Positions 1 through 5,413 of a stretch of DNA of 6,420 nucleotides are shown piece by piece; position 1 is the stretch's first letter, and each line of letters opens with the position of its first letter. Where the stretch lies: NCBI GenBank assembly GCA_030631875.1, contig DAOVKH010000105.1, positions 1-6,420 on the forward strand. The letters are read 5' to 3'. A model generated the notes under the pieces. That model ran no database searches. It was not told the origin of the DNA and saw only the letters and a list, made by a program, of their open reading frames with translations. Origin of the DNA: Deltaproteobacteria bacterium. Lineage in GTDB: Bacteria; Desulfobacterota; GWC2-55-46; DRQE01. The translations under genes were made by a program, and so were the position numbers.

Positions 1-686
1 ATAAGTACACACCTTCGGAGATAAACTACCGCGCCAACATATACGGCATGAAGAAGCTTGGCGTTGAGTGGCTCATATCGGTCTCGGCCGTCGGCAGTAT
101 GCGCGAGGAGATAAAGCCCGGCCATATCGTGATAGTCGATCAGTTCTTCGACAGAACAAGCAAGCGTAAGTCGAGCTTCTTCTCCGACGGCATAGTCGGC
201 CACGTTGAGTTTGCAGACCCAGTTTGCCCGACCCTAAGCGATACACTCTACGGCGCGGCCTCAAAGGCCGGAGCCATCGTACACAAGGGTGGAACGTACA
301 TCTGCATAGAAGGCCCGCAGTTTTCTACCAGAGCCGAGAGCAATATCTACAGAAAGTGGGGCGTTGACGTAATAGGCATGACCAACATCCCTGAGGCAAA
401 GCTCGCGCGTGAGGCAGAGCTCTGTTACGCGACCATTGCCCTTTCGACGGATTATGATTGCTGGCATGAGGGCGAAGAGTCGGTGACGCTTGAGATGATA
501 CTCGATACATTGAGTAAGAACGTAATGACAGCCAAGCGCATAGTGGGCGAGGCCGTACCGGGCATCAACCCTGAGCGTAATTGTAAGTGTAAGACGGCCA
601 GTCAATTTGCCGTCGTTACCGGCGAAGAGGTTCGCCCCAAGGAGACGACCGAGGCTCTGGACCTTATAATAGGAAAATATAAATAG
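1..686 (+). CDS. mtnP: S-methyl-5'-thioadenosine phosphorylase, 5'-truncated by window edge
   Basis: Cytosolic enzyme that cleaves methylthioadenosine with phosphate to adenine and 5-methylthioribose-1-phosphate (methionine/purine salvage). The reading frame is open from base 3, before the ATG at 48: the residues read SEINYRANIYG just upstream of that ATG, which is a family motif, so the ATG at 48 is internal and the true start lies left of the window. About 227 residues are visible; the family is usually near 280, so roughly 50-60 are missing. Visible landmarks are ISVSAVGSMREEIKPG (about 75-122), CIEGPQFSTRAES (about 303-341), GMTNIPEAKLAREAELCYA (about 375-431) and TDYDCWH (about 450-470). 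Two aspartates in TDYDCW favour a 6-aminopurine (MTA/adenosine) substrate over the Asn-containing guanosine/inosine phosphorylases; this is known for the family. It ends with TAG at 684-686, 22 bases before the kinase gene, suggesting one operon. An MTA/MTI phosphorylase of slightly different specificity remains possible. Confidence 0.93.
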   Translation, partial: KYTPSEINYRANIYGMKKLGVEWLISVSAVGSMREEIKPGHIVIVDQFFDRTSKRKSSFFSDGIVGHVEFADPVCPTLSDTLYGAASKAGAIVHKGGTYICIEGPQFSTRAESNIYRKWGVDVIGMTNIPEAKLAREAELCYATIALSTDYDCWHEGEESVTLEMILDTLSKNVMTAKRIVGEAVPGINPERNCKCKTASQFAVVTGEEVRPKETTEALDLIIGKYK

Positions 687-708
687 ATATTAAGAAAGGG
701 ATTTACCC

Positions 709-1620
709 ATGGATATATTAGTCGTAGGTTCGGTTGCATTTGATTCGGTGGAAACACCTTTCGGTAAGGCAGAAGAGGTTCTTGGCGGCTCTGCCACGTA
801 CTTTTCGGTTGCGGCGAGTTACTTCGCAAAGCTCGGCATAGTGGCGGTCGTCGGCGACGACTTCCCTGAAGAACACGTTAAGATGCTCAATTACAGAAAT
901 ATCTCGACCGATGGGCTACAGACCGTCGAAGGAGGAAAGACCTTTCGCTGGAAGGGCAGATATGACTTTGACTTAAATGTCGCCCATACGCTCGATACGC
1001 AGTTGAATGTATTTAGCGACTTTAAGCCTGAGCTTCCTGAGGAGTACAGGGATGTTGAATACCTGTTCCTCGCCAACATAGACCCTGAGCTTCAGATGGA
1101 GGTCTTAAATCAGGTGAAGGGGCCGCGCCTGATTGCCTGCGATACTATGAACTTCTGGATAGAGGGTAAGCAGGATAAGTTGCGTGAGTTACTTAAAGGT
1201 GTCGAGTTGTTTGTCATAAACGAGGGCGAGGCCAGAGAACTGGCCGGTGAGGCGAGCCTCATCAAGGCCGCGCGTAAGATATTCGAGATGGGTCCTAAGA
1301 CGCTTATCGTAAAACGCGGCGAGTATGGCGCGTTGATGTTCAGCGGCGATCACATCTTCTCTGCCCCTGCATATCCGTTGGAGGATATATTCGACCCGAC
1401 TGGGGCGGGCGATTGCTTTGCCGGAGGGCTTATGGGGTATCTGGCCAAGACCGGCGACCTAAGTGACGCAAACGTCCGTAAGGCGATAATCTACGGGAGC
1501 ACTATGGCATCATTTAACGTCGAAGCCTTCAGCCTCGAGCGCCTTAAAAGACTCACCGTCTCTGAGATAGATGAGCGTTACGCAGAGTTTAAACGGTTGA
1601 CCCATTTTGAAGATGTATGA
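709..1620 (+). CDS. PfkB-family (ribokinase-like) sugar or nucleoside kinase
   Basis: ATP-dependent kinase of 303 residues, a normal length for the PfkB/ribokinase fold. It starts MDILVVGSVAFD, the usual first beta strand, with a GGS substrate-side motif at residues 26-28. The NxxE phosphate/Mg motif is NEGE at 171-174, and the C-terminal signature DPTGAGDCFAGG is at 229-240, with Asp235 as expected catalytic base. The ATG at 709 is preceded by a purine-rich site (AAGAAAGGGA, about 692-701). It lies 22 bases after mtnP, with no terminator between them, so cotranscription is likely. The substrate is not readable from the motifs. Adenosine kinase activity, or phosphorylation of another ribose compound linked to methylthioadenosine salvage, is a guess from context; generic annotators would say carbohydrate kinase. 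Nothing is broken: all core motifs are present. Confidence 0.9.
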   Translation: MDILVVGSVAFDSVETPFGKAEEVLGGSATYFSVAASYFAKLGIVAVVGDDFPEEHVKMLNYRNISTDGLQTVEGGKTFRWKGRYDFDLNVAHTLDTQLNVFSDFKPELPEEYRDVEYLFLANIDPELQMEVLNQVKGPRLIACDTMNFWIEGKQDKLRELLKGVELFVINEGEARELAGEASLIKAARKIFEMGPKTLIVKRGEYGALMFSGDHIFSAPAYPLEDIFDPTGAGDCFAGGLMGYLAKTGDLSDANVRKAIIYGSTMASFNVEAFSLERLKRLTVSEIDERYAEFKRLTHFEDV

Positions 1621-1667
1621 TATATTAAGTCTCAATATATAACTTAGAAGAAAGAATAGGTGCAACT
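1621..1667 (+). other. AT-rich spacer with short inverted repeat and RBS
   Basis: The gap between the kinase stop and the TPR gene holds TATATT (1621-1626) and AATATA (1634-1639), which can pair into a weak AT hairpin. No T-run follows, so it is not a convincing terminator. AGGTG at 1658-1662 sits five bases before the ATG at 1668 and is the likely ribosome binding site. Confidence 0.35.
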
Positions 1668-2423
1668 ATGTTTAAGCGTATAATCCTACTTTGCATAGTC
1701 TTATCGTTTGTCGTTGCTTGTAGTGGCAATAGAACCAAAAGAAACGAGACATTAGCCGCGATACATTACGATGCCGGTAGGGTCTATATTCAGGACAAGA
1801 ACTTTTACGGCGCGCTCGAGGAACTCGTAAAGGCCGTTGAGATGGTACCGGATAACCCGGATTATCGTCAGATGCTGGCACTCACATACTACGCCAGAAA
1901 GATGTACAGAGAGGCCATCTCCGAGTATATAAAGACGCTTCAGATTAAACCCCAACACGTTGAGGCCAATATGAACCTGGCTTCTCTTTATATAGAGCTT
2001 AAGAACTGGGATCTGGCCATACCGCACCTTGAGGCCGCTCAGACCGGGCGTCTATTAAAGAAGCGCGAGCACGAGATGCTATATAATAATATGGGGCTTG
2101 CCTACTACGGTATTAAAGACTATAAGAAGTCCGTCATATACTCTAAGAAGGCTATAGAGTTAGATCCTAACTTCGTATTTCCTTATTACAATTTAGGCAT
2201 GGCTCTCGATAAGCTCGGTAAGTACGATAAGGCTATTGACGCATATAAGAGAGCTATATCTCTCATACCGGGATACGTGGACGCTCACTATAACCTTGGC
2301 GTGACGGCTTTAAAGAATAAGGACAGGGCTACGGCTAAGAAAGCCTTTATGAGAGTCCTTGAGCTTGATCCTATGGGAGAGAGGGCCAAGAGTGCCAGAG
2401 ATAATCTTCAGCGTCTGAGGTAA
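1668..2423 (+). CDS. TPR-repeat lipoprotein, PilF/PilW-like
   Basis: A 251-residue lipoprotein. The N-terminus has basic residues, a hydrophobic stretch (about 5-17) and a lipobox ending VVAC, so Cys18 should be lipidated; Ser at +2 predicts outer-membrane sorting rather than inner-membrane retention. The mature part is almost wholly tetratricopeptide repeats: about six 34-residue units from roughly residue 29 to 237, with clear helices such as ALEELVKAVEMVPDNPDY (49-66), KSVIYSKKAIELDPNFVFPY (154-173) and KAIDAYKRAISLIPGYVDAH (188-207). In proteobacteria a TPR lipoprotein (PilF/PilW, needed for type IV pilus secretin assembly) often sits directly before rodZ, and the next gene here is RodZ-like, which supports that assignment. 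Generic TPR lipoproteins are common, so the pilus role is inferred. The stop is 11 bases before the next ATG. Confidence 0.87.
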   Translation: MFKRIILLCIVLSFVVACSGNRTKRNETLAAIHYDAGRVYIQDKNFYGALEELVKAVEMVPDNPDYRQMLALTYYARKMYREAISEYIKTLQIKPQHVEANMNLASLYIELKNWDLAIPHLEAAQTGRLLKKREHEMLYNNMGLAYYGIKDYKKSVIYSKKAIELDPNFVFPYYNLGMALDKLGKYDKAIDAYKRAISLIPGYVDAHYNLGVTALKNKDRATAKKAFMRVLELDPMGERAKSARDNLQRLR

Positions 2424-2434
2424 AATAATACACT

Positions 2435-3232
2435 ATGGAAAGTCCCGGAGAATTCCTTAAACGAGAGCGTGAGCTGAGAGGGGTAACGATTGAAACGATA
2501 TCCCTTGAGCTTAAACTTTCGCCAAAGACCATCAAGGCCATCGAAGATAATAATGAGGCCGAGTTGCCTCACAGCGCCTATGTTAAAGGTTTTATAAGAT
2601 CTTATTGTCACTGGCTCGGACTCGACGATAACGACGCCGTGCTTCGCTACGAGTCTTATTTGCGCGAGAGAGCCGAGATAGAGCTTATGGGTAAGAGTTC
2701 AAAGAGGTCAAAGCCGTCCGACGAAGGTGTCATGGGTGAAGGTGTGCGTCCTAAAGCCAAGGCAGGGCTTCAGACGAGCATCATATTCGCTGTAGCAGGG
2801 CTTTTGATAATAATAGGTTATGTTGTCGTTTACGGCCCTTCGAGGTCTGAGATGGTTACGCTTCCAAAGGCCGAGGTAGTGGTTGACGTTGACGAAGATA
2901 AGACACTTAAGGGCGAAGACGCCGAAGCGGGGCTTCTTGAGGTTGCGGCTCCTACAGTTGTATTGCCGGAGCTTAGCGCAGAGGAAGTTTCTTTAGATAA
3001 TGATGAAGATCTTTCCGGTGTGGTGGACTCAACGAATGCAGAGAGTGCTACGGTAACGGAGACGACACCTTTAGGCCAAGAGGTCTTGACCGCAAATAAG
3101 AAGTTAAGCCTTGATATGTACGCACGCAAGCTGAGCTGGGTCGATGTCTCTATAGACGGAGAGCCGCCCTATGATATAACACTCAGAGAGGGAGAACGTG
3201 TGAGCCTTAAAGCGGCGAAAGTTTTTTTTTGA
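2435..3232 (+). CDS. rodZ: RodZ-like HTH/transmembrane/DUF4115 protein, zero-frame product (C-terminus interrupted)
   Basis: The 265-residue zero-frame product has three parts. Residues about 3-75 form a RodZ-type helix-turn-helix (GEFLKRERELRGVTIETIS, then SPKTIKAIEDN and AYVKGFIRSYCHWLGLD). After a basic linker (89-111), a single transmembrane helix spans about 114-134. An acidic, Ser/Thr-rich periplasmic linker leads to the start of a DUF4115 domain (223-265; LSWVDVSIDGEPPYDITLREG). In RodZ the HTH binds the actin-like MreB filament and the protein crosses the inner membrane to link it to wall synthesis; DNA binding is also possible. The frame ends early at TGA 3230-3232, inside the DUF4115 domain, right after a T9 run. 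The remaining 36 residues are found in the -1 frame (see next entries). The start at 2435 is 11 bases after the TPR stop; GAGG at about 2416-2419 is a distant RBS, so translational coupling is likely. Confidence 0.85.
   Translation: MESPGEFLKRERELRGVTIETISLELKLSPKTIKAIEDNNEAELPHSAYVKGFIRSYCHWLGLDDNDAVLRYESYLRERAEIELMGKSSKRSKPSDEGVMGEGVRPKAKAGLQTSIIFAVAGLLIIIGYVVVYGPSRSEMVTLPKAEVVVDVDEDKTLKGEDAEAGLLEVAAPTVVLPELSAEEVSLDNDEDLSGVVDSTNAESATVTETTPLGQEVLTANKKLSLDMYARKLSWVDVSIDGEPPYDITLREGERVSLKAAKVFF
3222..3230 (+). other. T9 slippery run at the frame interruption in the rodZ-like gene
   Basis: Nine consecutive T follow G3221. In the zero frame the codons are GTT TTT TTT TGA, so the heptamer T TTT TTT (3223-3229) has the X_XXY_YYZ arrangement of a -1 slippery site and is followed immediately by a stop. 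A -1 shift, or one extra U added by RNA polymerase, gives VFF-LTIGNAGG, which is the expected DUF4115 continuation with no residues lost or gained. T9 runs are known sites of transcriptional slippage (for example Shigella mxiE). A one-base deletion, real or from sequencing, would look identical. Confidence 0.6.
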
Positions 3233-3339
3233 CAATAGGTAATGCCGGCGGGGTTGACGTGACATATAATGGTGAGCCGCTCGGAGAGCTTGGCTCTGAG
3301 GGGGAGGTCGTATTCATTGAACTTCCGACTGCTCATTGA
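3229..3339 (+). CDS. rodZ: -1 frame continuation of the rodZ-like gene (end of DUF4115 domain)
   Basis: Reading from TTG at 3229 gives LTIGNAGGVDVTYNG, then EPLGELGSEGEVVFIELP, ending with TGA at 3337-3339: 36 residues. The IGNAGG-(V)-x-V-x-NG-x-PLG-x-LG-x-x-GEV pattern is the typical last two beta strands of the RodZ periplasmic DUF4115 domain. It has no start codon or RBS of its own, so it is not an independent gene. The full fused product would be 301 residues, a normal RodZ-like size. A stop codon ends it close to where the family usually ends, so the sequence still looks under coding selection rather than decayed. Confidence 0.75.
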   Translation: MTIGNAGGVDVTYNGEPLGELGSEGEVVFIELPTAH

Positions 3340-3410
3340 TAGAATAACCGTGTTAGAGACGATATTTATACTTTAATTATAACTTATGTAAAGAGAGAGA
3401 GTCATATAAG
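3340..3410 (+). promoter_or_regulatory. AT-rich leader of the GAF-protein gene with possible -10 and RBS
   Basis: This 71-base gap is AT-rich and contains TATACT (3367-3372), close to a sigma-70 -10 box. No good -35 hexamer lies 16-18 bases upstream, so the promoter is weakly supported. A purine run AAGAGAGAGAG (about 3391-3400) precedes the ATG at 3411 by about ten bases and is the likely ribosome binding site. No terminator hairpin with a T-run follows the rodZ-like gene. Confidence 0.25.
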
Positions 3411-4133
3411 ATGGAACATCAACTTGTAAGGTGCAGAAGATGCGCTAAGGCGATGACACCGAGTCGCATAGATGATTGCAAGATTAAGTTCTCTTGCGAG
3501 TGCGGCTTCTCAGAGACGAAGTCCGCGCCTGCGTCGAGTAAGGCGATTAATCCGCATTACTCAAAGGATAGCCTCATGCCGATGAGGTTTGACCATAGCG
3601 GAGAATTCTACTTTGAATCCCAGCGAGCCGATCGTGAGCGTATGGAGATAATAACGCTCGAAGAGATTAGTATGCTCGCGAGCTCTGATTATAATCTAAA
3701 TGATGTGCTCAAAAACGTCGCCGAAAAGACGGCCAGGCGTTTGGCCATTGACGTATGTTCCATATACCTCTGGGACAAAGAAGCAAAAGAACTCGTCCTA
3801 AGCGCTACATTCGGACTATCGCAGGACGCAGTGGGTAGGGCCAAACTTAAGCTCGGTCAGGGCGTTACCGGCTCTGCCGTAGAGGGAGGCGAGCCGCTGC
3901 TGGTAACCGATATATCCAAGGACGAACGCTATAAGTACTTCCCCGAGACTAAGGAAGAGCAGTACAGGATAAAGACTATGTACTCATACCCCTTCTTTGT
4001 GGGCGATGAGCCATTTGGCGTATTGAATGCCCAGACGGTAGTCTTGCGCGAATTCAAGGAAGACGAGATATACTTTATATCGGTCATAGCCAATCTGATA
4101 CTCGGTGCCGTTAAGATGCGCACCAAGTCTTAA
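3411..4133 (+). CDS. Cysteine-cluster plus GAF-domain protein
   Basis: A 240-residue soluble protein with no signal peptide. The N-terminus has C8-x2-C11, then C23 and C29-x-C31, resembling a small zinc ribbon. A linker (35-80) without clear structure follows. Residues about 80-235 form a GAF domain: helix MEIITLEEISMLASSDYNL, then DVCSIYLWDKEAKELVLSAT, GLSQDAVGRAKLKLGQGVTG, and a final helix DEIYFISVIANLILGAV. From memory this GAF resembles the N-terminal sensor domain of PtsP (enzyme I of the nitrogen PTS), including GQGVTGSAV, KYFPETKEEQYR and a PFFVGDEPFGVLNAQ strand. There is no kinase, EAL/GGDEF or PTS enzyme I domain attached, so this is a stand-alone ligand-binding or regulatory protein. 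Ligand and partner are unknown. The next gene is 196 bases away. Confidence 0.8.
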   Translation: MEHQLVRCRRCAKAMTPSRIDDCKIKFSCECGFSETKSAPASSKAINPHYSKDSLMPMRFDHSGEFYFESQRADRERMEIITLEEISMLASSDYNLNDVLKNVAEKTARRLAIDVCSIYLWDKEAKELVLSATFGLSQDAVGRAKLKLGQGVTGSAVEGGEPLLVTDISKDERYKYFPETKEEQYRIKTMYSYPFFVGDEPFGVLNAQTVVLREFKEDEIYFISVIANLILGAVKMRTKS

Positions 4134-4217
4134 TGAATAGGGGAGCTGGTTAGAGAGCGTGGGGTGACTTTACCGTTGGCTTTAGGTTCTCGGCAGAAAA
4201 GTCTTTTAAAGAAGTCT

Positions 4218-4245
4218 CTGTGGTGATATAGTCATAGGGTTTTTT
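4218..4245 (+). terminator. Weak possible terminator after the GAF-protein gene
   Basis: A 7-bp stem with three wobble pairs and loop GATATA, then GG and six T. The poor stem makes it doubtful, and it lies 85 bases after the stop codon. Confidence 0.25.
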
Positions 4246-4313
4246 GAGGCCTGTGCGAGGGGGTTTATACCTCGCTAATATATTACCCGTTAATACGTTA
4301 AAAGAACAAAAAG

Positions 4314-4323
4314 AAGGAGGAGG
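4314..4323 (+). promoter_or_regulatory. Very strong Shine-Dalgarno of the DUF2155-like lipoprotein gene
   Basis: AAGGAGGAGG carries the full AAGGAGG anti-16S match plus a second overlapping GGAGG, 6-9 bases before the ATG at 4330. It is the strongest ribosome binding site in the window and fixes this start over the overlapping frame beginning at 4244. Confidence 0.8.
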
Positions 4324-4329
4324 TTCAAT

Positions 4330-4899
4330 ATGTTTAAAAAAAGTTTTCTTCTATTATTTGCATCAGGTTTGTTGGTATTTACGGTCGCTTGCGGCCAAGA
4401 GGGTTCTAAAGAAGCTTCAGGTACGGCGAGTGACGCTCCGATAATGGCTCCGACCAATGCGGCGACGGCTCTACCCGGAGGTCATCCGGCCGTTGGTGGC
4501 GGAGGCGTTACACAGAAGCCTACCGACCATAGCAGTGTCGGCAGTGCCAAAGAGGTTAGAGTCTCCGATGAGATAAAGGCCAAGTGGAATAAGGTTGAGA
4601 TAGAGCTTACCGATATGAGCAGCGCCGAGAAGAAGGTGCTTAAGCTCGACGTAGGCAAGAAGGTCACTATCAAAGGCACTAACTTCAAGATATCGGCTGT
4701 AGTATTCGTTCCGCACTACGTTATATATGACGACTATATAGGCTCTAAGAGTAATGAGCCTAATAACCCGGCGGTCTTGATGGAGCTATCTGACGGAGAC
4801 AAGGTCGTTGCAAGGGGCTGGATATTCAAGACCTTTACGACATTTAACTCCTTTGTTCACGAGAAGTATTCAGTAGCTCTTTTAATGCAGGATAGTTAA
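4330..4899 (+). CDS. DUF2155-like lipoprotein
   Basis: A 189-residue lipoprotein of unknown function. The signal peptide has KK at 3-4, a hydrophobic core (6-17) and lipobox TVAC, giving lipidated Cys21; Gly at +2 predicts outer-membrane localisation. Residues about 25-75 are a low-complexity Ala/Gly/Pro/Ser linker. The folded part (about 80-187) carries a pattern I associate with DUF2155: WNKVEIELTD (86-95), KLDVGKKVTIKGTNFKISA (105-123), SNEPNNPAV (141-149), GWIFKTF (163-169) and FVHEKYSVAL (175-184). No catalytic motif is visible. It appears to be a single-gene unit: spacer upstream, terminator downstream. The family name is from memory of the SNEPNNPAV/GW pattern; a role in the envelope is inferred only from the lipidation signal. 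Confidence 0.82.
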   Translation: MFKKSFLLLFASGLLVFTVACGQEGSKEASGTASDAPIMAPTNAATALPGGHPAVGGGGVTQKPTDHSSVGSAKEVRVSDEIKAKWNKVEIELTDMSSAEKKVLKLDVGKKVTIKGTNFKISAVVFVPHYVIYDDYIGSKSNEPNNPAVLMELSDGDKVVARGWIFKTFTTFNSFVHEKYSVALLMQDS

Positions 4900-4911
4900 A
4901 TAGATCTTACG

Positions 4912-4917
4912 TATAAT
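4912..4917 (+). promoter_or_regulatory. Perfect TATAAT, possible -10 box for the tRNA-Ser genes
   Basis: TATAAT lies 43 bases before the first tRNA-Ser. A start point near 4924 would give a short 5' leader. No recognisable TTGACA is found 16-18 bases upstream and there is no extended TG, so this may be chance. If real, transcription would begin inside the hairpin of the preceding terminator. Confidence 0.3.
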
Positions 4918-4920
4918 GGC

Positions 4921-4960
4921 GGCTTCCGGTCTCTTACTTTGACCGGGAGCCGTATTCTTT
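4921..4960 (+). terminator. Rho-independent terminator of the lipoprotein gene
   Basis: GGCTTCCGGTC (4921-4931) pairs with GACCGGGAGCC (4941-4951) over 11 bp with one T-G pair and a nine-base loop, followed by GTATTCTTT. The T-tract is imperfect, but the GC-rich stem lies 21 bases after the stop codon, as expected. Confidence 0.7.
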
Positions 4961-5053
4961 GGAGAGATGCCCGAGTGGCCGAAGGGGGCTGTCTCGAAAA
5001 CAGCTGTTCCGTTAATCGCGGGACCGAGGGTTCGAATCCCTCTCTCTCCTCCA
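4961..5053 (+). tRNA. tRNA-Ser (anticodon CGA)
   Basis: Class II tRNA with encoded CCA (5051-5053). Acceptor stem GGAGAGA (4961-4967) pairs perfectly with TCTCTCC (5043-5049). Anticodon stem GCTGT/ACAGC (4988-4992/5000-5004) encloses CTCGAAA, anticodon CGA at 4995-4997, reading UCG. The long variable arm GTTCCG...CGGGAC is typical of serine tRNAs. T-stem GAGGG/CCCTC has loop TTCGAAT. Odd point: the discriminator base is T (5050) where bacterial tRNA-Ser normally has G. The tRNA starts immediately after the T-tract of the preceding terminator. Confidence 0.96.
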
Positions 5054-5061
5054 TGACTTCG

Positions 5062-5101
5062 ACCTCTGTGTCGGAGGTGTTTTCAGTGTTGAGGTTTTTT
5101 T
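5062..5101 (+). terminator. Possible terminator or processing hairpin between the two tRNAs
   Basis: ACCTCTG (5062-5068), triloop TGT and CGGAGGT (5072-5078) form a 7-bp stem with one T-G pair, followed by GTTTTC. A T7 run lies further on at 5095-5101, just before the second tRNA. It may end some transcripts from the first tRNA, or separate the two for processing. Confidence 0.3.
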
Positions 5102-5102
5102 C

Positions 5103-5191
<89 letters not shown>

Positions 5192-5237
5192 ATTTTTTGT
5201 ATCTGTAGTCTGTGTTTCATCTCAAAGAAGAGTTTTT

Positions 5238-5370
5238 GTTACGGATGTTGCTGATAGCCGGGTCTTGCGCAATGGAGGGACGCCAACCCCGTCAGGTCCG
5301 GAAGGAAGCAGCGGTAAGTGTCTTTATCCATGTGCCGCGAGGGTGCCTGGCTATCAGCAGTGTCCGTAAC
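5238..5370 (+). ncRNA. ffs: Signal recognition particle RNA (4.5S-type, small)
   Basis: RNA scaffold of the SRP; it binds Ffh and docks to FtsY for cotranslational membrane targeting. The domain IV hallmark is present: GTCAGGTCCGGAAGGAAGCA (5291-5310), with the GGAA tetraloop at about 5300-5303 and the asymmetric internal loop AGCAGC on the 3' side. The ends close with GCTGATAGCC (5250-5259) pairing GGCTATCAGC (5349-5358). This helix extends without a break to GTTACGGA (5238-5245) / TCCGTAAC (5363-5370), 22 bp in all with three G-U pairs. No Alu domain is present. The mature ends are uncertain: the core is near 109 bases (5250-5358). No T-run terminator follows, so it probably shares a transcript with dnaX or is cut out of a longer precursor. 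The tRNA-Ser/SRP RNA/dnaX order is also known in Firmicutes. Confidence 0.95.
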
Positions 5371-5413
5371 AGACCCTAACTCATTTAAATCAGAGGCTTA
5401 CCCTTAGAGACAT

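Larger units (their letters stand above)
4134..4329 (+). other. Intergenic region with weak hairpin/T6, inverted repeat and strong RBS
   Basis: No gene is supported here. A hairpin CTGTGGT (4218-4224) / GTCATAG (4231-4237), with three G-T pairs, precedes TTTTTT (4240-4245) and could be a weak terminator for the GAF gene. GCGAGG (4255-4260) and CCTCGC (4270-4275) form a perfect 6-bp inverted repeat with a nine-base loop. CGTTAA occurs twice with an 8-base period (4288-4293 and 4296-4301). I could not place a convincing -35/-10 pair or recognise a riboswitch. The region ends in the RBS described next. Confidence 0.4.

Noticed and set aside
73..605. Minus-strand frames opposite mtnP
   Set aside because: Arg-rich or low-quality translations opposite a clearly conserved enzyme; no RBS or family motif.
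2830..3129. Minus-strand Ser/Thr-rich frame opposite the rodZ-like gene
   Set aside because: Its composition is the mirror of the acidic periplasmic linker; no independent coding evidence.
4134..4329. Possible riboswitch before the lipoprotein gene
   Set aside because: I searched by eye for c-di-GMP (GEMM) and similar conserved cores and found none; only small hairpins are present.
4244..4444. Open frame of 66 codons on the plus strand
   Set aside because: It has no RBS and overlaps the start of the lipoprotein gene, which has a strong RBS and a clear signal peptide in another frame.
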